Shown here piece after piece: positions 1 through 8,836 of a stretch of DNA of 46,740 nucleotides. The stretch lies in NCBI RefSeq assembly GCF_000935045.1, contig NZ_JYKS01000055.1:1-46740 (forward strand). Reading direction: 5' to 3'. Below the pieces are notes generated by a model that was given only the letters and a program-made list of their open reading frames with translations, made no database searches and was not told where the DNA came from. Positions within the stretch are counted from its first letter, which is position 1, and the number at the start of each line of letters is the position of its first letter. The position numbers and the translations under genes are program-made. The stretch is from Pseudomonas sp. 10-1B. GTDB lineage: Bacteria; Pseudomonadota; Gammaproteobacteria; Pseudomonadales; Pseudomonadaceae.

Positions 1-28
1 TCACAGGCCTCACTGGCCCGAAACAAAC

Positions 29-85
29 GTAGGAGCGAGCGCCAGCTCGCGATGCGCCGCGCGTGCGGCGCTCGATCTCCCAGGC
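29..85. repeat. REP-like double-hairpin element
   Basis: This GC-rich stretch downstream of flgL holds two adjacent hairpins: GCGAGC/GCTCGC with a 4-nt loop, then GCGCCGC/GCGGCGC. It ends in CGCTCGATCTC, which recurs in opposite orientation at the far right edge of the window. It looks like a repetitive extragenic element and may help end flgL transcription. No coding sequence is visible between 1 and 130. Confidence 0.55.
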
Positions 86-130
86 GCTGAAGATGCCGTG
101 GCGAGCAGCCCCGGTGTTCGGAAAGGCAGA

Positions 131-1696
131 TCAGATCTTGTCGAACAGGCTTAGCTGCGAAATGCGCGCAAACGCCAGTTGCGAGGCTTCGAGCATGGCC
201 TGCTGCAAGGTCAGCTGGATGGTCGCCGAGGCCATGTCAGTATCGCCAATGGCACTCTGGGTGCTCTTGTTGGCCAAACCCAGGCTTTCGTTTTCCTGCG
301 CCTGGATCTCCAGCGAGTTGCCCCGTGCACCGATCGAACCGCGGGTGATGTCGATACGGTCTCGGGCACTGGCCAGGTTGGAGATCGCCGAGTCGGTCGC
401 CGCCTTCAGCGCAGCCTGCGCCTCTGGCGAGTCGAGTGGCTTCTCCAGGGCGCTGCGCAACTGCCCCAGGGTGTCCAGCACGTTCTGCGTACGGTGGGTA
501 TTGGCATTCACCGAGAACTGGTCACCCTGCTTCGGCGCGCTGTCGAACTGGTAGGTAACGCCTGCCACCGTGACCGCGTCGCCAGCCCCTACCGTACCTG
601 TGGCAATCGGCTTGCTGTCGGCACTGTACGGCTGCGCATACAGCGAATACTCGGTATCACTGGTGAAGCGGATGACCGCGCCGTTGCTGGGGAAAGTGCT
701 GCGGTAGGCTTCAGGGTCGGTGACGCTGGTGCCAGTCACCTGCGCCGTCGACGGGTTGCCGGCGCTTCGCGTGGCGGTGAGGGTGTCCGGTTTGGCTTCG
801 AGGGTGAATACATGGCCGGCCACGACCGCGTCGGCATCGTCACCTTCTGCCAGGTTCAGGTTGATCTCGAAGTCTACGCCACGCAGCGAAATCATCTTGC
901 CGCCTTCGGTATTGACGTCGAACTTGCCCTTGCCGGCGGTTTCATTGGTGATGTCATTGCCGGCGGCATCCTGCACGCTGTACTCGGTGGCGCTGGTGAA
1001 GGTGATGGTGTAAGGCTGGCCAGCGGCGAACTGGTTGCTGTAGGTGGTGGCCGAGGTCAGCAGGCCACCAGACAGCAACACCTTGCCGTCATCCGGCAAG
1101 GGTGCCTGCAGGCTCGATTGGGTGCGGCTATTGTTGGTGGCCTGGTCGAAAATGCTGTAGCCGGTGTCGTTGGTGGCCAGGCGCAGGGTGTCGGACACCT
1201 GCAAGCTCAGCTGGGTCTGGTCGCCCTGGTAGCTGTAGGTGCCGTCGGCGTTGCGCACATAAGGTGGGTTGGCGTTCTTCGAGCCGCCGAACATGTACTC
1301 GCCATTGGCGTCACGCGAGTTGAGCAGGCCGAATACGTTGGCCTCGATTTCCTTGATCTCGCTGGCGATCGAGGTGCGGTCGGCATCGCTCAGGCCACCG
1401 TTACCGGCCTGGATGGCCAGTTCGCTGGCGCGCTGCAGGGCGTCGTTGATGGTAGAGAGCACGCTCTCCTCCTGCAGCAGGGCATTCTTGACCGTGGTCA
1501 TGTTGCCGCTGTACTGATCCAGCAAGGCGCTTTGCTGCTGCAGCAACAGCAGACGGGCAGCACCGACCGGGTCGTCGCCAGCCGTCTGGATACGTGACTT
1601 CGAGGTGATCTGTTCGGTGGTCTTGGCCAGGTCCGAGTAGTTTTTGGAGTAGCTGTTGGCGCTGGTCTCATAGAACTGAGCAGTTGAAATACGCAC
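131..1696 (-). CDS. flgL: Flagellar hook-filament junction protein FlgL (HAP3)
   Basis: FlgL is the second of two junction proteins that join the hook to the flagellin filament and is exported by the flagellar type III system. The 521-residue product has the flagellin-like ends expected of the family: an N-terminal helix starting MRISTAQFYE and a C-terminal coiled segment ending SQLSLFDKI. The middle, about residues 180-400, is rich in Thr, Gly and Asp, and accounts for a length well above the roughly 320 residues of enteric FlgL. The start codon is GTG, with GGAG 9 nt upstream. It follows flgK by 13 nt and closes the flgF-to-flgL run. The family call is firm; the role of the enlarged central region is unknown. 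Confidence 0.95.
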   Translation of the reverse strand: MRISTAQFYETSANSYSKNYSDLAKTTEQITSKSRIQTAGDDPVGAARLLLLQQQSALLDQYSGNMTTVKNALLQEESVLSTINDALQRASELAIQAGNGGLSDADRTSIASEIKEIEANVFGLLNSRDANGEYMFGGSKNANPPYVRNADGTYSYQGDQTQLSLQVSDTLRLATNDTGYSIFDQATNNSRTQSSLQAPLPDDGKVLLSGGLLTSATTYSNQFAAGQPYTITFTSATEYSVQDAAGNDITNETAGKGKFDVNTEGGKMISLRGVDFEINLNLAEGDDADAVVAGHVFTLEAKPDTLTATRSAGNPSTAQVTGTSVTDPEAYRSTFPSNGAVIRFTSDTEYSLYAQPYSADSKPIATGTVGAGDAVTVAGVTYQFDSAPKQGDQFSVNANTHRTQNVLDTLGQLRSALEKPLDSPEAQAALKAATDSAISNLASARDRIDITRGSIGARGNSLEIQAQENESLGLANKSTQSAIGDTDMASATIQLTLQQAMLEASQLAFARISQLSLFDKI

Positions 1697-1709
1697 GGTC
1701 CGCTACTCC

Positions 1710-3752
1710 TTACAGGGCGTTGATCAGGGTGGAGAAGGTTTCTTGCGCCGCCTTGATGATCTGCGACGACGCCGTGTAGTAATGCTGGAACTTCACCAGG
1801 CTGGCCGCCTCGTCATCGAGGTTCACGCCCGACACCGCACTGCGGCTTTCGGTGGCGGATTTAAGCACTGCCTGGGTCGCAGTGGTGTCGATGGTGGCCT
1901 GGCTGGCCTTGGCCCCTACCCGCTCGACCAGCGAGGCATAGGCGGAGGTAAAGCTGGTGCCAGTACCGGAGTTGGTGCCCACGGTCGACTTGGTCTGCAG
2001 GTCCAGCAGGGCGTTGGCGTTGCGGTTATCGGCCTTGCCGTCGGCATTGAACGACAGGGTGAAGCTGTCGTTGGCCGCCGGGCTGCCGCCGATGGTGGTT
2101 TCGACGGCGAAGGTACGCGGATTGCCGCTGGCATCGAGAATCGGATTGCCGGAAGCATCGAGCATCGGCACAGCCACCGACAGCTTGTTGTCCTGGCCAG
2201 GCACCACGCTGCCGGTGCCGATCTGGGTACCCTTGGCATCGTACAGCTTGTAGCCCTGGGAGCCGCCGCTGGCGGCATCGAACACCACGCGCACTGGCAT
2301 CGAGTCGCGAATCGCCTGCTGTACCAGCACGGTGTCGGCGCCGCCGTAGATATCCAGCGTTTCGCCCAGCGATGGCTGAGTGATGGTACCGGTGCCGCTG
2401 TTGCCACTGCCCGCCGTAGCACTGATCGGCCCGGCGAAGGCAAGCTTGTTGGCATCGGTCAGGGTGGTGGTGATGCTGCCCGCCGCCGAACGGGTGGGGA
2501 TCACTTTGAAGCTGTCCCCCGCCGCCAGGCCGCCGCCCTTCAGCGACAGGCTGAAGCCGTCGATCACCGGCGCCGGGTCGGCGTTGAGGTCGAAGCTCCC
2601 CATGTCGGTGCCGTCGGAGCGGCGTACGCTGTACTGGTTGGCGCTGGTGAACTTCACCTCGTAGTCATAGGTGGTCAGCGCGCCGCTGTTGGCGATGGTG
2701 ACGTCAAGGTTGCCGGAGCCGGCGCTATTGCTGGACGAAGCCAGGCTGCGCTGGGCAATGGCGGTGGCGCTGTTGATGCTGGAGAACAACGAACTGCCGA
2801 ACTGGCCATTGGCATCCAGACCCTGGCCCAGCTGACTGTTGATGCTGTCGGCCACTACCAGGGCGACGCGACCGAGCTCGTTCATCGACGGTGTCAGCAC
2901 ATCCTGGCGATAGCGCAACAGGCCGCCGATAGCGCCACCGGTAACCACCGAGGTCACGTCGGAACTGAACGACTCGTAGTTGATGCGCAGGCTGGCCTGG
3001 CTCTTGTCGGCAACGCCCGGCTGCACCGATAGGGTGTTGGCCTTGTTGCCGGTGACCAGCGACTGGCCGCTGCCCAGGTATACGTCGTAGTTGCCGTCAC
3101 GCTCCTGCACGGTCACCCCGACCAACTCGTTGAGCTGGCGCACGGCTTCGTTGCGCGCATCCAGCAGGCTGTTGGGGGTGTTGCCAGTGGCGGTGGCAGC
3201 GGCGATCTGCTTGTTGTACTCAGCGATATTGGCGGTTAGCTTGTTGACCTGGCCGGCCATGGTGTCGAGCTGGGAGTTGATCGTTTCGTTCTGCTGGGTG
3301 AGCTGGGTGCTCACCGCATTGAAGCGGTTGCTCAGGGTCTGCGCCTGGGTCAGCAGCAGTTGCCGCGAGGCGACGTCGCCGGGCTTGGCCGCTGCGGTCT
3401 GCAGGGCCGAGAAGAATGCGGTGAGAACCGAGCTGATGCCGGTGTCGCGGTCGGCCAGCAGCTTGTCGACGCTGGTGATCTGGTCCTGGAAGGCGACCGA
3501 GTCTGCCTGCAGCGAGGTGGCGGTCTGCAATTGGTTGTCCAGGTAAGCGCTGTAGATGCGGCGCACGTCCGACAGCGTGGTCCCGGTACCCAGGAAGCCC
3601 GCGCCGATGTTGTGCGAAGGGCCAGCCGCCTGGATCGTCTGCTGGCGCGAATAGCCACTGGTCGCGGCGTTGGCGATGTTGTTACTGGTAACCGACAATG
3701 CCGCCTGGCTGGCATTCAGGCCGCTCAGGCCGATCGAAATCAGGCTCGACAT
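1710..3752 (-). CDS. flgK: Flagellar hook-associated protein FlgK (HAP1)
   Basis: FlgK is the first hook-filament junction protein, placed on the distal end of the hook before FlgL. The 680-residue protein begins with the axial-protein signature containing SNNIANAATSGYSRQ (about residues 23-37) and ends with the matching C-terminal helix (SLVKFQHYYTASSQII). Enteric FlgK is about 550 residues; the excess lies in a Gly/Ser/Asp-rich middle region, about 330-580. An AAAGGA ribosome site precedes the ATG. It lies 12 nt after flgJ and 13 nt before flgL, so the three genes are probably co-transcribed. Confidence 0.96.
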   Translation of the reverse strand: MSSLISIGLSGLNASQAALSVTSNNIANAATSGYSRQQTIQAAGPSHNIGAGFLGTGTTLSDVRRIYSAYLDNQLQTATSLQADSVAFQDQITSVDKLLADRDTGISSVLTAFFSALQTAAAKPGDVASRQLLLTQAQTLSNRFNAVSTQLTQQNETINSQLDTMAGQVNKLTANIAEYNKQIAAATATGNTPNSLLDARNEAVRQLNELVGVTVQERDGNYDVYLGSGQSLVTGNKANTLSVQPGVADKSQASLRINYESFSSDVTSVVTGGAIGGLLRYRQDVLTPSMNELGRVALVVADSINSQLGQGLDANGQFGSSLFSSINSATAIAQRSLASSSNSAGSGNLDVTIANSGALTTYDYEVKFTSANQYSVRRSDGTDMGSFDLNADPAPVIDGFSLSLKGGGLAAGDSFKVIPTRSAAGSITTTLTDANKLAFAGPISATAGSGNSGTGTITQPSLGETLDIYGGADTVLVQQAIRDSMPVRVVFDAASGGSQGYKLYDAKGTQIGTGSVVPGQDNKLSVAVPMLDASGNPILDASGNPRTFAVETTIGGSPAANDSFTLSFNADGKADNRNANALLDLQTKSTVGTNSGTGTSFTSAYASLVERVGAKASQATIDTTATQAVLKSATESRSAVSGVNLDDEAASLVKFQHYYTASSQIIKAAQETFSTLINAL

Positions 3753-3764
3753 GATTTAGTCCTT

Positions 3765-4919
3765 TTATAGATTCGTGGTTCTGCCAGCCATGGCGTACTG
3801 CGGGGTTGACTGCATTTGCTGGGCGATGCTGATGATCTTCTTCGCATAGCCCGGGTCGGTCGCATAACCTGCCTTTTGCAGCTCTCTTGCAAACTGCTCC
3901 GGGTTATCGGCCGAGTTCAGTGCTTCTTGATAGCGGGAATTGTTCTGCAACAGGCTCACCAGGTCGTGGAAGCTGTCCTGGTAGGAGTCGTAGCTGCGGA
4001 ACGCCGCCGTTTCCTTGACGAACTGGCCATCGCGGAACTCGCTGGTGATCGCCCTCGCCTGCTCGCCCTGCCAATTGCCGGTGGCCTTGATGCCGAACAG
4101 GTTGTGGCTGCTGCTGCCGTCGCTGTTGCGCATCACCGACTTGCCCCAGCCGGTTTCCAGGGCGGCCTGGGCGACCAGGTAGCGTGGGTCGATACCAATG
4201 CGCTTGGCAGCCTGTTCGGCCATCGGCAGCATGGTGGCGACAAATTCGTCGCTGTCGGCGAAGGCCTTTTTCGGCGCCAGCGGTGGCTGGGCTACGGCAC
4301 GGCCGAGAATGCGCAGGCCGTTGTCCGGCACGGCAAAGGCCTTGGCCACCTGCTGGCCATCGCGGGCAGGCACGGCAGCGCTGTTGGTGCTGGCCGCCGA
4401 GGGCACGATGCCGGCTAGCAGGCGGTCGGTGAGCTTGCTCGGCAAGGCCAGGCGCCGCGAGTTGAGCGCGGCGACATCATTGCGGGTAGCGGCCGTGCCG
4501 TCGGCATGCACCGGTTCAGCCACCTTGTTGCCCCACAATGCCGGGCCACCGGCCTCGCCCCGCGGGAACGGGCTGGTGTTGATCGACGCACTGCGGCCCT
4601 TGGTCAGCTGGCGCACCAGCACGTCCTGCAGGCCAATACCGCCACCTTCGCGGGACATGCTCACGGCCAACTGCTGGTCGTACATATCGCGGTACTGCTT
4701 GACCGTTTCGGTGTTCATCGGATTGTCGTCGGCCAGCACATCGCTGGCCTTGCGCGAGGCCTTGAGCATTTCGCTGACGAACAGCGACTCGAACTCCTGG
4801 GCCACCTTGCGCACGTTGGCGTCGCTGTCGCGATCCCCATGCTTGAGCGAGCTGAGGCGGTTGAGGTCGGTGTAGGCGCCGCTGTCGGCGCTGCCGGAAA
4901 CCAGGCTTTTGCTGTTCAT
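3765..4919 (-). CDS. flgJ: Flagellar rod assembly protein / peptidoglycan glucosaminidase FlgJ
   Basis: FlgJ acts in the periplasm, scaffolding rod assembly and opening a hole in peptidoglycan for the rod. The 384 residues split into an N-terminal rod-binding domain (about 30-110), a low-complexity Ala/Pro-rich linker (about 115-220), and a C-terminal glucosaminidase-type domain (about 225-370). The likely catalytic Glu255 lies in ALETGWG. The bifunctional layout is typical of gamma-proteobacteria; the linker is longer than in enteric FlgJ (about 313 residues). GAGGA precedes the ATG. It lies 11 nt after flgI in the flgF-L run. Confidence 0.95.
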   Translation of the reverse strand: MNSKSLVSGSADSGAYTDLNRLSSLKHGDRDSDANVRKVAQEFESLFVSEMLKASRKASDVLADDNPMNTETVKQYRDMYDQQLAVSMSREGGGIGLQDVLVRQLTKGRSASINTSPFPRGEAGGPALWGNKVAEPVHADGTAATRNDVAALNSRRLALPSKLTDRLLAGIVPSAASTNSAAVPARDGQQVAKAFAVPDNGLRILGRAVAQPPLAPKKAFADSDEFVATMLPMAEQAAKRIGIDPRYLVAQAALETGWGKSVMRNSDGSSSHNLFGIKATGNWQGEQARAITSEFRDGQFVKETAAFRSYDSYQDSFHDLVSLLQNNSRYQEALNSADNPEQFARELQKAGYATDPGYAKKIISIAQQMQSTPQYAMAGRTTNL

Positions 4920-4930
4920 CCGCGCCGTCC

Positions 4931-6040
4931 TCAGATCACGATCAGGTCGGCCTGCAAGGCGCCGGCCTGTTTCAGGGCTTCGAGGATCGCCATCAGGTCG
5001 CTGGGCGCTGCGCCCACCTGGTTCACCGCACGGACGATTTCATCCAGCGTGGTGCCCGGGCCGAACTTGAACATCGGCTTGGCTTCCTGCTCGGCGTTGA
5101 CCCGCGAGCGTGGCACCACGGCAGTCTGGCCGTTGGAGAACGGCCCCGGCTGGCTGACGATCGGGTCTTCGGTAATGGTCACGGTCAAGCTGCCGTGGGT
5201 CACCGCTGCCGGCGACACCTTGACGTTCTGGCCGATGACGATGGTGCCGGTACGCGAGTTGATGATGACCTTGGCCACCGCCTGGCCCGGGTCGATTTCG
5301 AGGTTTTCGAGGATCGACAGGTAGTCCACGCGCTGGCTTGGGTCCATCGGTGCACTGACCCGCACCGAGCCACCATCCACGGCCTGTGCCACACCTGGGC
5401 CGAGCAGGTCGTTGACCTTGTCGACGATGCGCTTGGCAGTGGTGAAGTCGGGGCGGTTGAGGTTCAGGGTCAGGGTATTGCCCTGGTTGAAGCCGCTCGG
5501 CACGGCACGCTCGACGCTGGCACCACCCGGGATGCGCCCGGCCGACGGAACGTTGACGGTGATCTTCGAGCCGTCACGGCCCTCGGCGTCAAAGCCCCCC
5601 ACCACCAGGTTGCCCTGGGCGATGGCGTAGACGTTGCCGTCGATACCCTTGAGCGGGGTCATCAACAGGCTGCCACCGCGCAGGCTCTTGGAGTTGCCGA
5701 TCGACGACACGGTAATGTCCACCACCTGGCCAGGCTTGGCGAACGCCGGCAGGTCGGCATGCACCGACACCGCCGCGACGTTTTTCAGCTGCACATTGCC
5801 GGAGCCGGCCGGCACCTTGATGCCAAACTGCGACAACATGTTGTTGAAGGTTTGCAGGGTGAACGGCGTCTGCGTGGTCTGGTCACCCGTGCCGTTCAGG
5901 CCCACCACCAGGCCGTAACCGATCAGCTGGTTGGAGCGCACGCCAGAGATGCTGGCGATGTCCTTCAGGCGTTCGGCCTGGGCAGCGAAGGCACAGGACA
6001 GGAGCAGGGTTGCGGCAATCAGCTGCCTCACGTTGAACAT
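4931..6040 (-). CDS. flgI: Flagellar P-ring protein FlgI
   Basis: FlgI builds the P ring, the periplasmic bushing around the rod. The protein has a cleavable signal peptide (about residues 1-22, ending FAAQA) followed by the highly conserved mature start ERLKDIASISGVR and the GYGLVVGLNGTGD motif. I chose the ATG at 6040 (369 residues), which has a GGA 6 nt upstream; an in-frame ATG two codons earlier (6046) is equally possible. It sits between flgH and flgJ in the usual order. The sequence is well conserved and intact. Confidence 0.96.
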   Translation of the reverse strand: MFNVRQLIAATLLLSCAFAAQAERLKDIASISGVRSNQLIGYGLVVGLNGTGDQTTQTPFTLQTFNNMLSQFGIKVPAGSGNVQLKNVAAVSVHADLPAFAKPGQVVDITVSSIGNSKSLRGGSLLMTPLKGIDGNVYAIAQGNLVVGGFDAEGRDGSKITVNVPSAGRIPGGASVERAVPSGFNQGNTLTLNLNRPDFTTAKRIVDKVNDLLGPGVAQAVDGGSVRVSAPMDPSQRVDYLSILENLEIDPGQAVAKVIINSRTGTIVIGQNVKVSPAAVTHGSLTVTITEDPIVSQPGPFSNGQTAVVPRSRVNAEQEAKPMFKFGPGTTLDEIVRAVNQVGAAPSDLMAILEALKQAGALQADLIVI

Positions 6041-6052
6041 GGTCATCCGTAC

Positions 6053-6748
6053 TCAGAAAGGCCAAAGCGGGCTGATGAAGAAGCGGTCCAGCCACCCGGG
6101 CTGGCTGGCATCGGCGAACGAGCCGGTACCGGAATAGGTGATGCGCGCGTCGGCCACGCGGGTGGACGGCACGGTGTTGTCGGTGGCGATGTCGTCGGCG
6201 CGGACCATGCCGGCGATGCGCACCAGCTCTTCGCCGGTGTTCAGGGTCAGCCACTTCTCGCCGCGCACGGCGATGATGCCGTTGGGCAGCACTTCGGCCA
6301 CGGTCACGGTGATCGAACCGGTCAGGGTGTTGCCCTGGGTGGCCTTGCTGTCGCCCTTGGTGGCGCGCTCGCCGCTGTAGCCGGCTTCCAGCGACAGGTC
6401 ACCACTACCGAACGGGTTGTTGGTGCTGGGCGTGCTGCCGAACAGCGAGCTCAGGCCGATGTTGGCGTTGCTGTTCTTCTGGATCTGGGAACCGGCGTTC
6501 TTGCTCGCCGAGGTTTTCTCGTTGAGGGTGATGGTGATGATGTCACCCACCCGGAACGCCTTGCGATCGCTGTACAGGTTCTGCTCGAAACCGGCCTGGT
6601 AGATCGAACCGTTGTTGGCCGCTGCCGGCAACGGGGTGCGCGGCAGAACCGGCGCGTAATACGGGTCGTTGGGCTTGGGCGTCGGCGCGACGCAACCTGC
6701 CAGCAACACCGCCCCCCCCAGGGCGAAAACGGACAACAGACGATTCAT
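6053..6748 (-). CDS. flgH: Flagellar L-ring lipoprotein FlgH
   Basis: FlgH forms the outer-membrane L ring of the basal body. The 231-residue protein starts with a lipoprotein signal peptide; the lipobox LLAGC puts the lipidated cysteine at position 19. The mature region carries conserved FlgH blocks such as YSDRKAFRVGDIITI and the C-terminal FFISPLWPF. It lies directly before flgI and 51 nt after flgG. Nothing is unusual in length or sequence. Confidence 0.96.
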   Translation of the reverse strand: MNRLLSVFALGGAVLLAGCVAPTPKPNDPYYAPVLPRTPLPAAANNGSIYQAGFEQNLYSDRKAFRVGDIITITLNEKTSASKNAGSQIQKNSNANIGLSSLFGSTPSTNNPFGSGDLSLEAGYSGERATKGDSKATQGNTLTGSITVTVAEVLPNGIIAVRGEKWLTLNTGEELVRIAGMVRADDIATDNTVPSTRVADARITYSGTGSFADASQPGWLDRFFISPLWPF

Positions 6749-6799
6749 GACGCTTACCTCACGGGTGCAATAAAACTGCCAGGCTTAGAGCTGCCGGCC

Positions 6800-7585
6800 T
6801 TAGAGCTGTTGAGTAACGAACGACAGCATCTGGTCGGCGGTGGAGATGACCTTGGAGTTCATCTCGTAGGCGCGCTGGGTGGTGATCATGTTCACCAGCT
6901 CTTCCACGGTGCTGACGTTGGAGTTTTCCAGGGTCTGCTGCTGGGTGGTGCCGAAACCGTTCAGGCCCGGGGTGCCGACTTGTGGCGCGCCGCTGGCAGC
7001 GGTTTCCAGGAACAGGTTGTCGCCGATGGCCTGCAGGCCGGCCGGGTTGATGAAATCGGCGGTCTGAATGTTGCCTATCACCTGTGCTGCCGGGTTGCCG
7101 GCGGTAGTAATCGACACGGTGCCGTCCTGGCCGACGGTGAAGGTCTGCGCATCGTTCGGGACCACAATCGCAGGCTCCAGGGCAAAGCCCTGAGCGGTGA
7201 CGATCTGGCCGTCGGAGTTCAGGTGGAAGGTACCATCACGGGTGTACGAAACCGTGCCGTCCGGCTGCAGGATCTGGAAGAAACCACGGCCGTTGACTGC
7301 CATGTCCAACGGGTTGTCGGTGGTCTGCAGGCTGCCGGCGGTGAAGCTCTTCTGGGTACCGACGACGCGCACACCGGTACCGACCTGCAGGCCCGAAGGC
7401 AACTCGCTGTCCTGGGTGGACTGGGCGCCGGGCTGACGCTTGACCTGGTACAGCAGGTCCTGGAACTCGGCACGGTCACGCTTGAAGCCGGTGGTGGAGA
7501 CGTTGGCCAGGTTGTTGGAAATGACCGTCAGGTTGGTGTCCTGGGCGGACAGGCCGGTTTTAGCGACCCAAAGAGCCGGAAGCAT
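6800..7585 (-). CDS. flgG: Flagellar distal rod protein FlgG
   Basis: FlgG forms the distal rod, crossing from the P ring through the L ring to the hook. The 261 residues show both axial-protein ends: SNNLANVSTTGFKRDRAEF near the N terminus and NVSTVEELVNMITTQRAYE near the C terminus. Length equals that of enteric FlgG (about 260). It follows flgF by 47 nt and precedes flgH, matching the conserved rod operon order. The start is supported by an AGGAG about 6 nt before the ATG. Confidence 0.97.
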   Translation of the reverse strand: MLPALWVAKTGLSAQDTNLTVISNNLANVSTTGFKRDRAEFQDLLYQVKRQPGAQSTQDSELPSGLQVGTGVRVVGTQKSFTAGSLQTTDNPLDMAVNGRGFFQILQPDGTVSYTRDGTFHLNSDGQIVTAQGFALEPAIVVPNDAQTFTVGQDGTVSITTAGNPAAQVIGNIQTADFINPAGLQAIGDNLFLETAASGAPQVGTPGLNGFGTTQQQTLENSNVSTVEELVNMITTQRAYEMNSKVISTADQMLSFVTQQL

Positions 7586-7632
7586 GTAAGTTCTCCTCGT
7601 GCGCCTGTTTTACGGCACCCGTTCAAAAGTGA

Positions 7633-8373
7633 TTAGCCGATTTGCAAAACCCGAGCCATGGCTTCGTCGCCTTCCTTGGCCGCGTTCATCATCTTGACGT
7701 GCAGTTCGAATTGACGGGACAGCGCCAGCACCGAGGTCATTTCCTCTACGGCGTTGACGTTGCTGCCCTCCAGGAAGCCTGCTACCACCCGCACGTTGAC
7801 GTCGGCGTCGGCCGGCTGGCCGTCACGGGTATGGATCAGACCGTCCAGGCCCTTGGTCAGGCCTTTGGTATCGGGATTGACCAGCTTGATACGATCGACC
7901 TCGGCCATCACTCGCGGGTCTTCACCCATGGAGCGAATGCTGATGGTGCCGTCGGCACCCACTTCCACCTTTTGCTCTGGCGGAATGGCGATCGGGCCAC
8001 CATTGCCGATCACCGGCATGCCGTTGCCGGCACGCAGCACGCCCAGGGCGTCGATATTCAGGCTGCCGGTACGCACGTAGGCTTCGCTGCCGTCCGGTGC
8101 CTGCACAGCAATGAAACCCTTGCCAGTCACGGCCACGTCCAGGTCGCGACCGGTTTCGACCATCGGCCCTTCACTGAAGTCGGTGGCCGGGCGTTCAGTC
8201 ATCGCAAAGGCGCGCGCCGGAAAGCTGTCGCCGAACACCGGCATCGAACGCGCCTGCTCCAGGTCGCGCTGAAAACCGTTGGTGGAAACATTCGCCAGGT
8301 TGTTGGCGTGGGCCTTCTGCGCCAGCGCGTTCTGGCTGGCGCCGGTCATGGCCACATAAAGCAGTTTGTCCAC
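7633..8373 (-). CDS. flgF: Flagellar proximal rod protein FlgF
   Basis: FlgF is a proximal rod subunit exported by the flagellar secretion system. The 246-residue protein has the axial motif HANNLANVSTNGFQRD and the C-terminal SNVNAVEEMTSVLALSRQFE. I chose a GTG start at 8373 (reading VDKLLYVAMTG) because AGAGGAG lies 5 nt upstream and the family starts here; the longer open frame upstream has no family match. It is the first gene of the flgFGHIJKL run, 160 nt downstream of a small secreted-protein gene. A sigma-54-like promoter lies at 8423-8438. Confidence 0.94.
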   Translation of the reverse strand: MDKLLYVAMTGASQNALAQKAHANNLANVSTNGFQRDLEQARSMPVFGDSFPARAFAMTERPATDFSEGPMVETGRDLDVAVTGKGFIAVQAPDGSEAYVRTGSLNIDALGVLRAGNGMPVIGNGGPIAIPPEQKVEVGADGTISIRSMGEDPRVMAEVDRIKLVNPDTKGLTKGLDGLIHTRDGQPADADVNVRVVAGFLEGSNVNAVEEMTSVLALSRQFELHVKMMNAAKEGDEAMARVLQIG

Positions 8374-8422
8374 AGCATCTCCTCTGCGCGTTCCTGCCGC
8401 GCTGTCACTGGGCAGATCCAAA

Positions 8423-8438
8423 GCAATAATCGAACCAA
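8423..8438 (-). promoter_or_regulatory. Candidate sigma-54 promoter of the flgF operon
   Basis: Read on the minus strand the site is TTGGTTCGATTATTGC. It keeps the invariant GG and GC of the sigma-54 -24/-12 element at the right spacing, with TTGC at -12, but has TT where the consensus has CA. The predicted start is about 38 nt upstream of the flgF GTG. The flgFGHIJKL operon is known in Pseudomonas to need RpoN and FleSR, which fits. Confidence 0.5.
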
Positions 8439-8509
8439 GTCTGAAACGCCCGGTTTACGGGGCTTGCAGCTCAGCCAGGGGCAATGACCGTCAGTTTGTC
8501 GGCGGATAT

Positions 8510-8525
8510 TTGCCGCCTGCGGCAA
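8510..8525. promoter_or_regulatory. TTGCCGC/GCGGCAA palindrome upstream of flgF
   Basis: This 16-bp palindrome has two GCGGCAA motifs in opposite orientation, 9 nt apart. It lies about 70-90 nt upstream of the flgF sigma-54-like site, in the spacer after the small secreted-protein gene. The same heptamer is repeated upstream of flgB, so it may bind a shared activator. It could instead be a weak hairpin terminator of the small gene, though no T run follows. Confidence 0.35.
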
Positions 8526-8533
8526 GGGTTTGT

Positions 8534-8725
8534 TCAATGGCTGCGGCAGGCCGCGTTGTTGTAGGGGCCGGCATGGCGCACCCAGCCTTTGCCCGGGTTA
8601 TGGGCCGAGCACATATAGCGGCCGGTGACCAGGCTTTGCCATTGGTAGAACGGGGCGGGCGCCGCGGGGGCCGGCAGAACCAGCGCCAGCAACGGGAAGA
8701 AGGCCAATAGTGACAGCCGTTTCAT
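8534..8725 (-). CDS. Small predicted secreted protein between flgE and flgF
   Basis: I do not recognise a named family. The ATG at 8725 gives 63 residues: an N-terminal signal peptide (MKRLSLLAFFPLLALVLPAPA) and a short mature part of about 40 residues rich in aromatics, with two cysteines (in RYMCSA and NNAACRSH) that could form a disulfide. A longer in-frame opening back to 8833 crosses a REP palindrome and is unlikely to be translated. It lies on the same strand as the flanking flagellar genes, between flgE and flgF. The gene could be periplasmic and unrelated to flagella, or a lineage-specific accessory. A weak AAGG precedes the start. Confidence 0.55.
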   Translation of the reverse strand: MKRLSLLAFFPLLALVLPAPAAPAPFYQWQSLVTGRYMCSAHNPGKGWVRHAGPYNNAACRSH

Positions 8726-8747
8726 TAGCGTTAGCCTTTTAGAATTT

Positions 8748-8815
8748 GGGGCCGCTTTGCGGCCCTTCGCAGGCAAGCCAGCTCCTACACAAGCGAAGGG
8801 CTGCAAAGCAGCCCC
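8748..8815. repeat. REP inverted repeat after flgE
   Basis: Two 23-nt arms (8748-8770 and 8793-8815) match as inverted copies except at two positions. They flank a 22-nt centre resembling the P. putida REP core. The element fills the gap between the end of flgE and the small secreted-protein gene and may act as a terminator or transcript stabiliser. Confidence 0.7.
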
Positions 8816-8836
8816 TTTACACATTGAAAACAACCA

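Noticed and set aside
5195..7636. 813-codon open frame on the plus strand across flgI, flgH and flgG
   Set aside because: It is antisense to three well-conserved flagellar genes, and its translation is low-complexity Gly/Val/His/Gln-rich, as expected from the mirror frame of GC-rich coding DNA.
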